A stretch of 64,000 nt of DNA from Hoeflea sp. IMCC20628 (GCF_001011155.1 NZ_CP011479.1:204501-268500), one strand, 5' to 3'; shown: positions 10,468 through 20,426, counted from the stretch's first letter. The notes: a model not told the origin generated them from the sequence alone. Translations and numbers: made by a program.

Positions 10468-11574
10468 TTAGCCGGTGAAGCTGCTGATCTGATGTCTGGA
10501 TTGCTCCAGCCAGGCGGGGCTGACTTCCGCGCCCCAACCAGGTGCGTTGGTGACGGTCGCCTTGCCATCGACAATCGCATAGGGCGATTCAACGAACAGC
10601 CCGTCCTGCCAGGGATAGTAATCCTCGCCCTCTATGGAAAACTCGAGATACTTTCCCGCATTTGGGATCGCGCGCAGCATGTGCATGGTGAACAGCGTCA
10701 CCATTGACCAGTTGGCGCAATGCGGCGTGCAGGGCAGGCCAGCCTTGTGCGCCATGTCGGCGACACGCAATGTGCGGGTCAGGCCGCCGAGATAGCAGAT
10801 GTCGGGCTGAACGATGTCGACCGCCTTCATGTCGATCATCCAGCGCCAGTTCGGCAGTTCGCAATCCTGTTCGCCACCCGTGACATCAATCGACAGCGCC
10901 TCGGTCACCTGCTTGGTCTGTTCGTATTCCCAATAGGGGCAGGGTTCTTCGAAATGGCTGATGCCGTTGTCCTTGAGCAGTTTGCCGATTTCGATGGCCT
11001 GAGCCGGCGAATAACATGAGTTGGCGTCGACCAGCAGTGCGACGTTGTCATCCATGGCCTTGCGCATGGTCGGTACGATTTCCTCGGTACGGCCGGGCCA
11101 TTCGTCCTTGCCGCGTCCGCATTCGGCGCCGATCCGGAACTTGAAGGCATCAAAGCCGAACTTGTCACGAAGGCTGCTTAGTCGTGTGGCTTCATCTTTG
11201 GGCGTGATGTCGCGTTTCATCGAAGATCCATAAGCGCGAACTGTGCCGGGTGTCCCGCCGATGAGTTCACAGACCGGCTTGCCTTCGAGGCGGCCACGCA
11301 GATCCCAAAGAGCGGTATCGAGGCCGCCGAGAGCGCGCTTCAAATAGGAGCCGGGAAACTTGTGCTCTTTCTCTGGGATCAGATCGACAAGGTAGTCGAT
11401 GTCGAGGGCTGACTGACCCAATGCATAGGGCGCGACCTGCCGATGGACGATCTGGGCTGTAATGTCAGCATAATAGGGGGCAACCTGACCCCAGCCAATG
11501 TCGCCTGTATCGGTGGTGACTTTGACAAAGCAGACGAACTCGTTGGTGAACGTTTCGATGTGAGCGATTTTCAT
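10468..11574 (-). CDS. Mandelate racemase/muconate lactonizing family enzyme
   Basis: A 368-residue enolase-superfamily enzyme that would abstract a proton next to a carboxylate. The metal ligands fit Asp183 (VDANSCY), Glu209 (HFEEPCP) and Glu235 (TGGEQD). The second-strand base motif is Lys145-x-Arg147 (FKFRIG), an uncommon KxR rather than KxK or KxH. Asp258 (QPDICYLGG) and His285 (TPHCAN) form the opposite His-Asp pair. ATG 11574 fits the family N-terminus (KIAHIETF); a longer reading to 11982 crosses the divergent promoter. Sugar-acid dehydratase or epimerase are both possible. The MocR gene is divergent, suggesting control. Confidence 0.85.
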   Translation of the reverse strand: MKIAHIETFTNEFVCFVKVTTDTGDIGWGQVAPYYADITAQIVHRQVAPYALGQSALDIDYLVDLIPEKEHKFPGSYLKRALGGLDTALWDLRGRLEGKPVCELIGGTPGTVRAYGSSMKRDITPKDEATRLSSLRDKFGFDAFKFRIGAECGRGKDEWPGRTEEIVPTMRKAMDDNVALLVDANSCYSPAQAIEIGKLLKDNGISHFEEPCPYWEYEQTKQVTEALSIDVTGGEQDCELPNWRWMIDMKAVDIVQPDICYLGGLTRTLRVADMAHKAGLPCTPHCANWSMVTLFTMHMLRAIPNAGKYLEFSIEGEDYYPWQDGLFVESPYAIVDGKATVTNAPGWGAEVSPAWLEQSRHQISSFTG

Positions 11575-11618
11575 GTTCTGTAAACCTGTGCCGACGTTTT
11601 GACAAACCGTAGCGGGTC

Positions 11619-11644
11619 GATTGGACTTACGATAAGGTCCAATC
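11619..11644. promoter_or_regulatory. Candidate MocR operator (GATTGGAC inverted repeat)
   Basis: GATTGGAC at 11619-11626 is repeated inverted as GTCCAATC at 11637-11644, with a nearly palindromic centre (TTAcgaTAA). It lies in the 114-bp gap between the enolase-family gene and the MocR gene. It resembles the GGACYTA core recalled for TauR-type MocR regulators. The heptamer GTCCAAT recurs at 13313-13319 before the ABC operon. Because the site lies between 11599 and 11689, it also argues for the later MocR start. Binding is inferred. Confidence 0.5.
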
Positions 11645-11688
11645 TCGCAAAGCTTCCAGACCAATTTAGCTGTATCGAGACGCCATCG

Positions 11689-13161
11689 ATGAAAACCAAA
11701 GCCGGAGCCATTCTCTCCTCGATTCGCATCGACAGGTCGCAGGACCGCAAAATAAGCGTCCAGCTCTATATGGGATTGCGCGACATCATCCTGTCTGGCG
11801 GCTTGAACGGCGGCGAGCGCCTGCCGGCGACGCGGACACTGGCGAGCGAAGTCGGTGTGTCGCGCACAACAGCGCTCGATGCGGTCAGTCGGCTGATTTC
11901 CGAGGGGCTTCTGGAATCGCGCATCGGCGCGGGCACTTTCGTCAGTCACACGATGACCGGACGGGCACCGGTCAAGCTTCATGCCGCCGGTGCAGATGTG
12001 GAGAGGCAGCCAAGGCTTTCGCCTTCAACCATCCAGGCCCAGCAATTGTTTGCAGAGCGGCGGCGGTTGCCGCACAAATCGCAGGCCTTTGTCACAGCCC
12101 TTCCGGCACTGGCATCGTTTCCGATGGCGCAATGGGCGCGGCTTTCAGCGCGGCATCTCAGGTCGGACCGGGACGCGGTGATGGGCTATGGCAATCCCTA
12201 TGGATTGCCGCGGCTGCGCGCCGCCATTTCCACACATCTCAATGCCAGCCGGGGGATTCAGTGCGACCCGGAACAGATTTTTGTCGTTGGCGGGGCACAG
12301 CAGGCGTTTTCGCTGATCGGCGGCATGCTGCTTGATCGGGGAGAAAAGGTCTGGTTCGAGAATCCTGGCGCCATTGGCGCGCGCAATGCGTTCATCTCGC
12401 AGGGAGCCGAACTTGTTCCGGTAGCTGTGGATGATGAGGGCATTGTTGTCGAGGATGGGCTCGCCAAGGCGCCGGACTTCAGGCTGGCCTTTGTCACGCC
12501 CTCACATCAGCAGCCGCTGAGCAAGGTCTTGAGCCTGTCGCGGCGACTGGCGCTTCTGGATGCCGCCGATCGGGCTGATGCCTTAATCGTCGAGGATGAC
12601 TATGACGGCGACTTCTATTTCGGTGATCAGCCGCTTCCGACGTTGAAGAGCATCGATACAAATGGCCGGGTGATCTATGTCGGCACGTTCTCCAAAACGC
12701 TGTTTCCCTCGCTGCGGCTTGGATTCATTGTGGCGCCGGTCAGCATGGTTGAATCCATGTCGAGCATTTTTTCGTCTGCCCTGAGCGGGGTTCCGACCTG
12801 GCCGCAGGCCATCGTTGCCGATTTCATCGATGAAGGCCATTTTGCAACGCATATCAGAACCATGCGTCAGCACTACAAACGGCGTCACGAGATTCTGCAT
12901 GAGCATGCACGGCAGCTTGAGCCGCACATGCATGTCCAAAGGGCGTCAGCCGGCTTTCACACGGTCGGCTACTTCAAGGAACCGGGGCGAAGCGAGGACG
13001 ACTTCGTTGCGGCTGCCCATGCGGCAGGCCTCACCCTGTCGGGCATCAGCCGCTACTGCCTCACTCCGATCGACCGCAAGGGTGTGGTGATCGGTTACGG
13101 AGCGGCCAGCGAGAGCGAAATCCGGCACGGTATGGATGTCATGGCGCATTTGTTTGCCTGA
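11689..13161 (+). CDS. MocR/PdxR-family regulator (GntR HTH plus aminotransferase domain)
   Basis: A 490-residue MocR regulator from ATG 11689. A GntR-type winged helix-turn-helix at about residues 15-85 ([22 protein letters not shown]) is joined to a fold-type I aminotransferase-like domain. The PLP-binding Lys336 is in [15 protein letters not shown], and [10 protein letters not shown] is typical of the family. Such proteins sense PLP adducts of amines or amino acids and control transport and catabolism. An in-frame ATG at 11599 would add 30 residues but would run through the operator-like repeat. It is divergent from the enolase-family gene and 238 bp before an amine-type ABC operon, either of which could be its target. 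Confidence 0.9.
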   Translation: MKTKAGAILSSIRIDRSQDRKISVQLYMGLRDIILSGGLNGGERLPATRTLASEVGVSRTTALDAVSRLISEGLLESRIGAGTFVSHTMTGRAPVKLHAAGADVERQPRLSPSTIQAQQLFAERRRLPHKSQAFVTALPALASFPMAQWARLSARHLRSDRDAVMGYGNPYGLPRLRAAISTHLNASRGIQCDPEQIFVVGGAQQAFSLIGGMLLDRGEKVWFENPGAIGARNAFISQGAELVPVAVDDEGIVVEDGLAKAPDFRLAFVTPSHQQPLSKVLSLSRRLALLDAADRADALIVEDDYDGDFYFGDQPLPTLKSIDTNGRVIYVGTFSKTLFPSLRLGFIVAPVSMVESMSSIFSSALSGVPTWPQAIVADFIDEGHFATHIRTMRQHYKRRHEILHEHARQLEPHMHVQRASAGFHTVGYFKEPGRSEDDFVAAAHAAGLTLSGISRYCLTPIDRKGVVIGYGAASESEIRHGMDVMAHLFA

Positions 13162-13387
13162 AGGGCTGATTTGTCGATGAGGCTGCGTTGGAAACAGCCA
13201 TTTCCGACGTGTTAATTTTGCCGCAATTTCGCTGAAGTGCGTTGCCCCGCGGATAAGCGGCTGATTGTCATAAATTGGTATGGAAAAATATCTAGAATGG
13301 ATATGCGGTGCAGTCCAATGAGGGATTACGCTTCTTGCTATCTGCGCGAATTATAAACAATAATGCGCTGGTATTCAGAGGGTTCAA

Positions 13388-13393
13388 AGGGAG
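13388..13393 (+). promoter_or_regulatory. Strong Shine-Dalgarno deciding the binding-protein start
   Basis: AGGGAG lies six bases before ATG 13400. This selects ATG 13400 over the upstream in-frame TTG at 13394, which would abut the site with no spacing. Confidence 0.7.
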
Positions 13394-13399
13394 TTGAAA

Positions 13400-14476
13400 A
13401 TGATCATGAAATTAGCAATGGCCGGGCTATTGGCGACAACAGTTATGGCAGCCGTGCCGGCGCAGGCAGAGACCTTGCGCCTTTTGACATGGGGCTCTTA
13501 TGCTCCTGACGAGCTGGTAAAGAAGTTTGAAGCGCAAAATCCCGACATCACTGTCGAGGTGACTTTCTCCAACAATGAGGAAATGATCGCCAAGCTTCGC
13601 GCTACCGGCGGCGCCGGTTTTGACCTGGCTCAGCCGAGCCATGACCGCATTTATGCGGTTCAGCAGGAATACAACATATACAAGCCGATGGATCTTTCCA
13701 AGATCAACACCGAGGCCATGCAGACCAAGCTGCTTGAAGGCGTGAAAGCCAACACCACGATCGATGGCGAAGTCTATGCCGTGCCGCACCAGTGGGGCAC
13801 ATCGGGCCTGATGGCCAACAAGGCATTGGCGCCTGACGTCAAGGCATGGGGCGACCTTTGCGATCCGCAGTACAAGGGCAAGACCTCGATGCGCCTGAAG
13901 CGCACCATCCTGCTCGGGATGGCGTTCGACATGGGCGAAGACCCGTTTGCAGCCTATGCCGACCTCGACAAGTACCAGACCATTCTGGACAAGGTCGCCG
14001 ACAAGCTGATCTCGTGCAAGGACAACCTCAAGGCCTACTGGAAGGGCGGCGACGACCTTTCGGCGATGATGATGTCAGGCGAAATCGTGGCTTCGGAAAC
14101 CTGGGACTCGACCGCCTACAAGCTCTATGGCGAAAACAAGGACATCGTGTTCGTGCCACCGAAGACCGGCGCGCTTGCCTGGATCGACACTTTCGCATTG
14201 CCGCGCAAGGGCGAAGCTGATGATGCCGCCTACAAGTGGATCAACTTTGTGCTTGAGCCTGAGAACGTGAAGATCATGTCGGCCAGCACCGGCGCCATTG
14301 CAGCCGTGAATGGCGGCAAGGACCTGTTGCCTGATGACAAGAAGGCTGCCGTCAATGCCTCCTTTACCGACGAAGACATCAACAATTTGAAGTTCTTCGC
14401 CAACATCCCCGCCGGTGTTGAGGATATGGAAGGCAAGACGCTGGAAAAGATCAAGGCTGCCACCGGCTCCGAATAA
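13400..14476 (+). CDS. PotD-like periplasmic amine-binding protein
   Basis: A 358-residue exported solute-binding protein of the spermidine/putrescine group. A signal peptide ends AQA before ETLRLLTWGSYAP, the opening typical of PotD/PotF. The aromatic and acidic residues that hold polyamines in that family appear in similar contexts (LLTWGSY, SETWDSTAY, GALAWIDTFA). It heads an importer operon with an ATPase and two permeases. A 15-bp hairpin follows the stop codon, which should favour high binding-protein expression. The downstream FAD amine oxidase suggests an amine ligand such as putrescine; this is inferred. Confidence 0.88.
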   Translation: MIMKLAMAGLLATTVMAAVPAQAETLRLLTWGSYAPDELVKKFEAQNPDITVEVTFSNNEEMIAKLRATGGAGFDLAQPSHDRIYAVQQEYNIYKPMDLSKINTEAMQTKLLEGVKANTTIDGEVYAVPHQWGTSGLMANKALAPDVKAWGDLCDPQYKGKTSMRLKRTILLGMAFDMGEDPFAAYADLDKYQTILDKVADKLISCKDNLKAYWKGGDDLSAMMMSGEIVASETWDSTAYKLYGENKDIVFVPPKTGALAWIDTFALPRKGEADDAAYKWINFVLEPENVKIMSASTGAIAAVNGGKDLLPDDKKAAVNASFTDEDINNLKFFANIPAGVEDMEGKTLEKIKAATGSE

Positions 14477-14505
14477 GCCCGGCACTACGATCCTTTTTCG
14501 TAACA

Positions 14506-14544
14506 TGATGCGGCTGCGCAATCCCTTTTTGCGCAGCCGCATCA
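14506..14544 (+). terminator. Intercistronic hairpin after the binding-protein gene
   Basis: A perfect 15-bp stem (TGATGCGGCTGCGCA at 14506-14520 with 14530-14544) encloses a nine-base loop. It falls between the binding-protein stop and the ATPase start. No U-run follows, so it more likely stabilises the upstream message or partly attenuates than fully terminates. Confidence 0.75.
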
Positions 14545-14584
14545 GACCTTCAATGACTGATGACGACAACGCACTGGGCACTCG

Positions 14585-15718
14585 ATGCAATCAAACACCG
14601 GGAACGATCTGGCAAACGCCGAGTACGATCTGGAATGTATCCAGATCAAAAAACACTTCGGGTCCGTCCGGGCCGTTGATGATGTCTCTTTCGAGATCCC
14701 CAAGGGTTCGTTCTTTTCCATTCTCGGCCCATCGGGATGCGGCAAGACAACGCTGATGCGGATGATCGCCGGGTTTGAGCAACCGACATCTGGCGATATC
14801 CGGATCAAGGGGAAATCCGTTGTCGACACACCGCCGAACCGGCGCAATGTGAAGATGGTGTTCCAGCATCTGGCCTTGTTCCCGATGATGAATGTCTATG
14901 AGAACATTGCCTATGGCCTGCGCTGTGCCGGTGCCTCGAAAGAGGAGATCCGCACCAAGGTGCATGATGTTCTCGAGCGCATTTCACTACCCGATGTGGC
15001 CAATCGCGAGATCACCCAGCTTTCCGGCGGCCAGAAGCAGCGCATCGCCATTGCCCGCTGCATGGTGCTCGACCCCGATGTGCTGTTGCTTGATGAACCC
15101 CTTGGCGCTCTGGATCTGAAACTGCGTGAGGCGATGAAGATCGAACTCAAACTGTTGCAGCATCAGTTCGATACGACCTTTGTGTACATCACCCATGACC
15201 AGTCCGAAGCGCTGGTCATGTCCGACCATGTGGCGATCATGAATGAAGGCAAATTCGTTCAGATCGGTACGCCGCAAGAACTTTACCACAAGCCTTCGGC
15301 GGCCTTTGTCGCCGGATTTGTCGGAGACACAAATCGATGGTCGGGCCGTGTGTCGCGCGTCGAAGGCGGCACTGTCGAAGTTGAAACAGAGGCCGGACTG
15401 ACCATGCGCGGATCCGTGCGCGGCGGCGGTGCTGCAAGTGTTGGCGATGCGGTCAATGCCTTTGTCCGCCCGGAATTCATCAAGGCGGAAAGATCTGCCG
15501 GGAAAGCCGATACCACCGGTGCGAACCAGAATGTGATTGAAGGCAAAATCGACAGCATCCTGTTCAATGGTGCCAACAGCCGGGTTCTCGTTCGCGATCA
15601 GGCGGGAGAGCTTATTGAGGCTGATGTTGTGCTGACCGGCGGAACACAGGATTTGAAGCCAAAAGATCACGTCACGCTTTCATGGTCGGCCGAACAGACC
15701 ATGAGCTTTACGGTTTGA
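14585..15718 (+). CDS. PotA-like ABC transporter ATPase
   Basis: A 377-residue cytoplasmic ATPase that powers the importer. Walker A is GPSGCGKT at 48-55, the Q-loop MVFQ at 91-94, the signature LSGGQ at 146-150, Walker B VLLLDEP at 166-172 and the switch His in THDQSEAL. A C-terminal TOBE domain follows from about residue 270, as in PotA/FbpC-type ATPases. No convincing ribosome site precedes ATG 14585. It is followed ten bases later by the first permease gene. Confidence 0.92.
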   Translation: MQSNTGNDLANAEYDLECIQIKKHFGSVRAVDDVSFEIPKGSFFSILGPSGCGKTTLMRMIAGFEQPTSGDIRIKGKSVVDTPPNRRNVKMVFQHLALFPMMNVYENIAYGLRCAGASKEEIRTKVHDVLERISLPDVANREITQLSGGQKQRIAIARCMVLDPDVLLLDEPLGALDLKLREAMKIELKLLQHQFDTTFVYITHDQSEALVMSDHVAIMNEGKFVQIGTPQELYHKPSAAFVAGFVGDTNRWSGRVSRVEGGTVEVETEAGLTMRGSVRGGGAASVGDAVNAFVRPEFIKAERSAGKADTTGANQNVIEGKIDSILFNGANSRVLVRDQAGELIEADVVLTGGTQDLKPKDHVTLSWSAEQTMSFTV

Positions 15719-15728
15719 GGATGATCCG

Positions 15729-16598
15729 ATGATGCAAAAAGACATCAAACGGCTGTCGCTCATACTCCTGTTTGCGCCGTTCGCGCTGTGGATCGCGTTG
15801 CTGATCATACTGCCGCATCTGGGCATGTTCTACATTTCACTTCGCGAGAAGGTCGCGCCGCGGGTCTATGAATTCGGGCTGGACAATTACATCAATTTCT
15901 TCACCGAGCCGATCTACTGGAACACCCTTATCCGCACCGGCTCGATGTCGCTATTGGTGACCGCGCTGGCATTGGTGCTCGGGTTTCCGATCGCCTATTA
16001 CATTGCCAAGATTGCCGGTAATCGCACCCGTGGCGCGTTGTTCCTGATGTGCCTGATCCCGCTGTGGGTCAGCGACCTGATCAGGGCTTTCGGCTGGATC
16101 CTGCTGCTCAGGGAAACCGGAATCGTCTCCAGCAGCCTTCAATGGGCCGGGCTGATCAGCACGCCGATCGAGTTCTTGTACAATGATGCCACTGTCATCG
16201 TCGGTCTGGTTTACACAGTGATCCTGTTCATGATCGTGCCGCTGGTCTCGACGCTGGACGGCATGGACAATGCAATGATCGAAGCTGGCTACAATCTCGG
16301 CGGCAATGGCCCGACCGTGCTGCGCCGGATCATCATCCCCTACGCCATGCCTGGCATCGTGTCGGGATGCATCGTCGTGTTCATGCTGACTGCCGGCAGC
16401 TATCTGACGCCTATCCTGCTGGGCGGCAAGAACTCAAGCTGGTTCACCGAGCAGATCTATGACCAGTTCATTACCCGCTACAATTGGGAATCCGGTGCGG
16501 CATTTGGCTTCCTGCTGCTGGCGTTCACATCGCTGGTGGTTTGGGGCGGCCTGAAACTATCGGGTCAGACCCTGAACAGCACAGTGGCGAGAAGCTGA
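15729..16598 (+). CDS. PotB-like ABC permease
   Basis: A 289-residue inner-membrane permease with about six membrane segments. The EAA loop that contacts the ATPase is visible as MIEAGYNLGGNGPTVLRRI. Two adjacent ATG codons (15729 and 15732) are equally possible starts. The stop TGA overlaps the ATG of the next permease (TGATG), so the two are probably translated together and form the heterodimeric channel. Length and motif match PotB/PotH. Confidence 0.92.
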   Translation: MMQKDIKRLSLILLFAPFALWIALLIILPHLGMFYISLREKVAPRVYEFGLDNYINFFTEPIYWNTLIRTGSMSLLVTALALVLGFPIAYYIAKIAGNRTRGALFLMCLIPLWVSDLIRAFGWILLLRETGIVSSSLQWAGLISTPIEFLYNDATVIVGLVYTVILFMIVPLVSTLDGMDNAMIEAGYNLGGNGPTVLRRIIIPYAMPGIVSGCIVVFMLTAGSYLTPILLGGKNSSWFTEQIYDQFITRYNWESGAAFGFLLLAFTSLVVWGGLKLSGQTLNSTVARS

Positions 16599-17455
16599 TG
16601 GCGATCAAACCCAACACCGCGTTCTTGACCAGCTACCGGCTTTATGTGGCAGCGTTCTTCGTGTTTCTGGCGGCACCCTTGGTTGCCGCCGGCATGTTTG
16701 CCTTCAATGATTCCGTCTTTCCCTCGCTGCCTTGGCAGGGGTTCACGCTTGACTGGTTCTTCAACGACACCGAACCAAAGCTCGGAATGTTTCATGACCG
16801 GAGACTGCTGCGCGGGCTCTATTATTCCTTCGTCATTGCAAGTTTTGTGTCGTTGCTTTCGGTGTTTGTCGGCACCTGCAATGCTTTCCTGTTCGTGCGC
16901 TGCAAGTTCCCGGCGAAGGATTTCTTCTACATCATGATGGTGTTGCCGCTGGTCATTCCCGGCGTCATTCTGGGTATCTCGATCCTGCTGCTCGCCAGCA
17001 ACATCGCCAACGGGGCCGAAGAAGCGTTCTCGCTCGATCTGGATTTCCTGCGTCCTGGAATTATCCTGGTGGTGCTTGGGCAGTTCTCCTTCATCACCAC
17101 AATCACCTCGCTGGTGATTATCGCCCGATTGAAGAAATTCGATGAATCGATGGAAGAGGCCGCATTCAATCTTGGCGCCAGCCGGGTGCGGGTGTTGCGG
17201 ACGATCACTTTGCCATTCCTGTTTCCGGCGATGGCCGCTGCCAGCATCGTGGCGTTTCTGGTGTCATTTGAAAACTTCAACACCACGTTGTTTCTGGTGG
17301 GATCTGAAGCGCCGCTGACGATCACCATGTATGACCGGATGGTCAAGGTCGGCTCAACACCGGTGCTCAATGCAGTCTCGTTCTTCCTGATGGTCGGCTC
17401 GGCGCTTCTCGCCGTGGTTTCCATCCTGGTGCAACGCGACAAACCCCAAACCTGA
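16598..17455 (+). CDS. PotC-like ABC permease
   Basis: A 285-residue inner-membrane permease, second half of the importer channel. The EAA loop is MEEAAFNLGASRVRVLRTITLPFL. ATG 16598 is chosen because it overlaps the preceding stop by one base and gives the normal PotC/PotI length; a longer reading would extend into the previous gene. A GMC oxidoreductase gene starts 30 bp downstream, so the operon continues into catabolic genes. Confidence 0.92.
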   Translation: MAIKPNTAFLTSYRLYVAAFFVFLAAPLVAAGMFAFNDSVFPSLPWQGFTLDWFFNDTEPKLGMFHDRRLLRGLYYSFVIASFVSLLSVFVGTCNAFLFVRCKFPAKDFFYIMMVLPLVIPGVILGISILLLASNIANGAEEAFSLDLDFLRPGIILVVLGQFSFITTITSLVIIARLKKFDESMEEAAFNLGASRVRVLRTITLPFLFPAMAAASIVAFLVSFENFNTTLFLVGSEAPLTITMYDRMVKVGSTPVLNAVSFFLMVGSALLAVVSILVQRDKPQT

Positions 17456-17485
17456 ATCCCCATACCGGAGTCCCCGAACCAAAGA

Positions 17486-19120
17486 GTGGCGCTTCCCGTG
17501 CAGACTTATGACTTTGTGATTGTTGGCGCAGGTTCGGCTGGTTGTGTGCTGGCCAACCGGCTGTCCGAGAACGGCAAGTATTCCGTGCTGCTGCTCGAAG
17601 CCGGTGGCCATGACAGGAACTACAAGATCTGGATGCCGATCGGCTATGGCATGGCGTTTTACGACAAGCGTATCAACTGGATGTACAGGTCCGAGCCTGA
17701 TCCGGGCACCGACAACCGTGTCAGCTACTGGCCGCGCGGCAAGGTGATCGGCGGCTCTTCCTCGATCAACGCCATGGTCTATATCCGTGGGCATCAGGGT
17801 GATTTTGATGACTGGGCTGCTATGGGCAATCCCGGCTGGGGGTGGAACGATGTGCTGCCCTTTTTCAGGAAGAGCGAAACCAGCGATCAGGGCGCAACCG
17901 AGTGGCGTGGCGGCGGTGGGCCGTTGCATGTCTCGACCATGGACCAGGACCTGCATCCGACCTGTCAGAATTTTATCCGTGCCGGAGAAGAATGCGGCCT
18001 GACCTACAATCCGGATTTCAATGCCGCCACCAATGAAGGCATAGGTCTGTACCAGAACACCGCCAAGGGCGGCTTCCGGATGTCGGCGGCCCGCGCCTAT
18101 CTGCATCCGGCAAGACGGCGCCCCAACCTGACTGTCATCTCGCGCGCTCACGCGACCCGGATTCTGTTTGACGGAACGCGCGCCAAGGGTGTCGAATATG
18201 TCCGCAACGGAAAGCTCGAGCAGGTTTTGGCTGGCCGCGAAGTTATCGTTTCGAGCGGGTCGGTGAATTCGCCGCAATTGCTGATGCTGTCCGGCGTCGG
18301 TCCCGCCGATGTGCTCAAGCGGCATGGCATTGATGTCGTGCGCCAGCAACCGAATGTCGGCCGGCACCTGCAGGATCATCTGTGTATCGACCATACCTAC
18401 AAGGCCAAGGTCCGTACGCTGAATGATGAGCTGAGGCCGTTGCTCGGAAAATTGCGACACGGCATCAACTATGTTCTTCGGCGCAGGGGACCGCTTTCGC
18501 TCGGGGTTAATCAAGCGGGTGGCTTTATACGGACCCGGCCCGAGCTGGAACGGCCGAACATGCAGCTCTATTTCTCGCCGGTCAGTTATACCAAAGCGCC
18601 GCCGGGCAAGCGGCTACTGATGAGCCCCGACCCGTTCTCGGGGGTCATTATGGGAACCCAGCCAACCCGGCCGACCAGCCGCGGGCACCTGGAACTTCGA
18701 TCGTCCGACCCTTTGGATACGCCTGCGATCCATCCGAATTATCTGTCGACCAATCATGATGTTGCAGAGCAACTGGAAGGCGCCCGGTTTCTGCGCAAAC
18801 TGGCTCAGGCGCCTGCCTTTGCCGGAATTCTCGAGGAGGAAATCCGTCCCGGACGTCAGGTGGAAACTGACGAGGAGATGATTGCAGATATCCGCGCGCG
18901 GGCAGGCACCGTCTTCCACCCGGTCAGCACCTGCCGCATGGGCGAGGACGAGACCGGCAGCGTGGTAAATGCACGGCTTCAGGTTCACGGTCTGACACAT
19001 CTGCGGGTCATCGACGCGTCTGTTTTTCCGACGGTGACATCAGGAAACACCAATGCGCCGACAATCATGGTGGCGGAAAAAGGGGCAGACATGATCCTCT
19101 CCGACCACGCGGGAACATAA
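17486..19120 (+). CDS. GMC-family FAD oxidoreductase (choline dehydrogenase-like)
   Basis: A 544-residue flavin enzyme of the glucose-methanol-choline family that oxidises an alcohol to an aldehyde. The FAD-binding motif is DFVIVGAGSAGCVLANRL near the N-terminus. The first GMC signature is WPRGKVIGGSSSINAMVYIR, the second GSVNSPQLLMLSGVGP. The active-site His and Asn are in FHPVSTCRMG and TSGNTNAPTIMVAEK. The start is GTG 17486; no strong ribosome site was found. It follows the importer genes and precedes a PuuB-like amine oxidase by one base, so an amino-alcohol substrate is plausible. It resembles BetA but lies apart from the betaine genes, so choline itself is not assured. Confidence 0.88.
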   Translation: MALPVQTYDFVIVGAGSAGCVLANRLSENGKYSVLLLEAGGHDRNYKIWMPIGYGMAFYDKRINWMYRSEPDPGTDNRVSYWPRGKVIGGSSSINAMVYIRGHQGDFDDWAAMGNPGWGWNDVLPFFRKSETSDQGATEWRGGGGPLHVSTMDQDLHPTCQNFIRAGEECGLTYNPDFNAATNEGIGLYQNTAKGGFRMSAARAYLHPARRRPNLTVISRAHATRILFDGTRAKGVEYVRNGKLEQVLAGREVIVSSGSVNSPQLLMLSGVGPADVLKRHGIDVVRQQPNVGRHLQDHLCIDHTYKAKVRTLNDELRPLLGKLRHGINYVLRRRGPLSLGVNQAGGFIRTRPELERPNMQLYFSPVSYTKAPPGKRLLMSPDPFSGVIMGTQPTRPTSRGHLELRSSDPLDTPAIHPNYLSTNHDVAEQLEGARFLRKLAQAPAFAGILEEEIRPGRQVETDEEMIADIRARAGTVFHPVSTCRMGEDETGSVVNARLQVHGLTHLRVIDASVFPTVTSGNTNAPTIMVAEKGADMILSDHAGT

Positions 19121-19121
19121 G

Positions 19122-20426
19122 ATGGCAAATTCAAGCGATTGTTTTAGCTTAGACTTCAAGCCCGCGCCTTACTGGTGGGATGCAAGCCCACGCCAGGCCG
19201 ATGAAACGGCAAAATTGCCTGTCAACGCCGATGTGGTGATCATCGGATCAGGTTATACCGGCCTGCATGCAGCGGTGCAGACCGCGCGCGCAGGGCTGGA
19301 TACGGTCGTGGTCGATGCCGAGCCAGCTGGCTTCGGATGCAGCACCCGCAATGGCGGACAGATTTCCACCAGTGTAAAGCCTTCCTTTTCCACGCTCACG
19401 CGGCGCTATGGGGAAGAGCGTGCGATCAGCATTCTGAAGGAAGGCCAGGCTTCGCTCGATCACGTCGCGCGTTTCGTCGGTCAGGAAAAAATCGAATGCG
19501 ATTTCGGGGTCGTTGGCAGGTTTCATGGCGCGCACACAGCCGGACAATACAACAAGCTGGCGCGCGACTACGAAATCCGCCATCCCGGCTTTGAAACAGG
19601 CGCATTCATGGTTTCGCGTGGTAATCAACACAGCGAACTAGGTACGGATGCATATCACGGTGGAATTGTTTTTCCGCGACATGCCAGCATCGATCCCGGC
19701 AAATACCATTCAGGGCTTTTGGGAGTTGCTCGCTCCGCGGGCGCAAACATCATCAGTCAGTGCCGTGTGGAGACTCTCGAACGCACCTCGCAAGGGTTCG
19801 ATGTTGCAACGAGCAAGGGTCGCATTCGCGCCAACAAGGTGATCATCGCGACAAATGGCTACACCGGGTCGCTAACGCCCTGGCAGCAACGCCGGGTAAT
19901 CCCGATCGGATCCTATGTCATTGCCACCGAGGAAATTCCTGCGGCGGTGATGGACAGGCTGTTTCCGACCAATCGCGTTCTCTCCGACACCAGAAAGCTC
20001 GTCTACTATTACCGGCCATCGCCGGACCGGAAACGGATATTGTTTGGCGGCCGTGTGTCTCTGCAGGAAACCGATCCGCGCAAGAGCGGCCCGAAGCTGC
20101 TTGCCGAACTGGTCAGGTTGTTTCCGGAACTGGCGCAAACCCGCATCAGCCACTCCTGGGCCGGCATCGTGGCGTTTACCTTCGACACGCTGATGCATTG
20201 CGGCGAGGACAACAATCTTTTCTATGCCATGGGCTATTGCGGCTCCGGCGTCGGCATGGCGGGTTATCTCGGATCAAGGATCGGGTTGGCTGCGGCGGGC
20301 ATTGACAAAGACCTCGGCGCCTTCAGCACGATCCCGTTTCAGACCCGGCCGTTCTACACCGGAAATCCGTGGTTTCTCGGCCCGTCCGTAGCAATGTACA
20401 GACTGCGGGATCGGCTTGGGCTGTAA
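19122..20426 (+). CDS. PuuB-like FAD-dependent amine oxidoreductase
   Basis: A 434-residue DAO-family flavoprotein. The dinucleotide-binding motif is DVVIIGSGYTGLHAAVQTARAG at about residues 37-59, and FGCSTRNGGQIS is the segment typical of gamma-glutamylputrescine oxidase (PuuB/OrdL). ISHSWAGIVAFTFDTLMHCG and AMGYCGSGVGMAGYLG near the C-terminus complete the FAD site. It starts one base after the GMC gene stop, with GGGA before the ATG. Reaction inferred: oxidative deamination of an amine imported by the preceding transporter. Glutamylation enzymes (PuuA) are absent here, so the PuuB name is only a family guide. Confidence 0.87.
   Translation: MANSSDCFSLDFKPAPYWWDASPRQADETAKLPVNADVVIIGSGYTGLHAAVQTARAGLDTVVVDAEPAGFGCSTRNGGQISTSVKPSFSTLTRRYGEERAISILKEGQASLDHVARFVGQEKIECDFGVVGRFHGAHTAGQYNKLARDYEIRHPGFETGAFMVSRGNQHSELGTDAYHGGIVFPRHASIDPGKYHSGLLGVARSAGANIISQCRVETLERTSQGFDVATSKGRIRANKVIIATNGYTGSLTPWQQRRVIPIGSYVIATEEIPAAVMDRLFPTNRVLSDTRKLVYYYRPSPDRKRILFGGRVSLQETDPRKSGPKLLAELVRLFPELAQTRISHSWAGIVAFTFDTLMHCGEDNNLFYAMGYCGSGVGMAGYLGSRIGLAAAGIDKDLGAFSTIPFQTRPFYTGNPWFLGPSVAMYRLRDRLGL

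Noticed and set aside
10468-11982. Longer N-terminus for the enolase-family gene starting at 11982
   Set aside because: It would run through the divergent MocR promoter and coding region; the family N-terminus begins at 11574.
17354-18514. A 386-residue minus-strand frame opposite the GMC oxidoreductase
   Set aside because: It is the antisense of strongly conserved GMC motifs; no start signal or recognisable domain.
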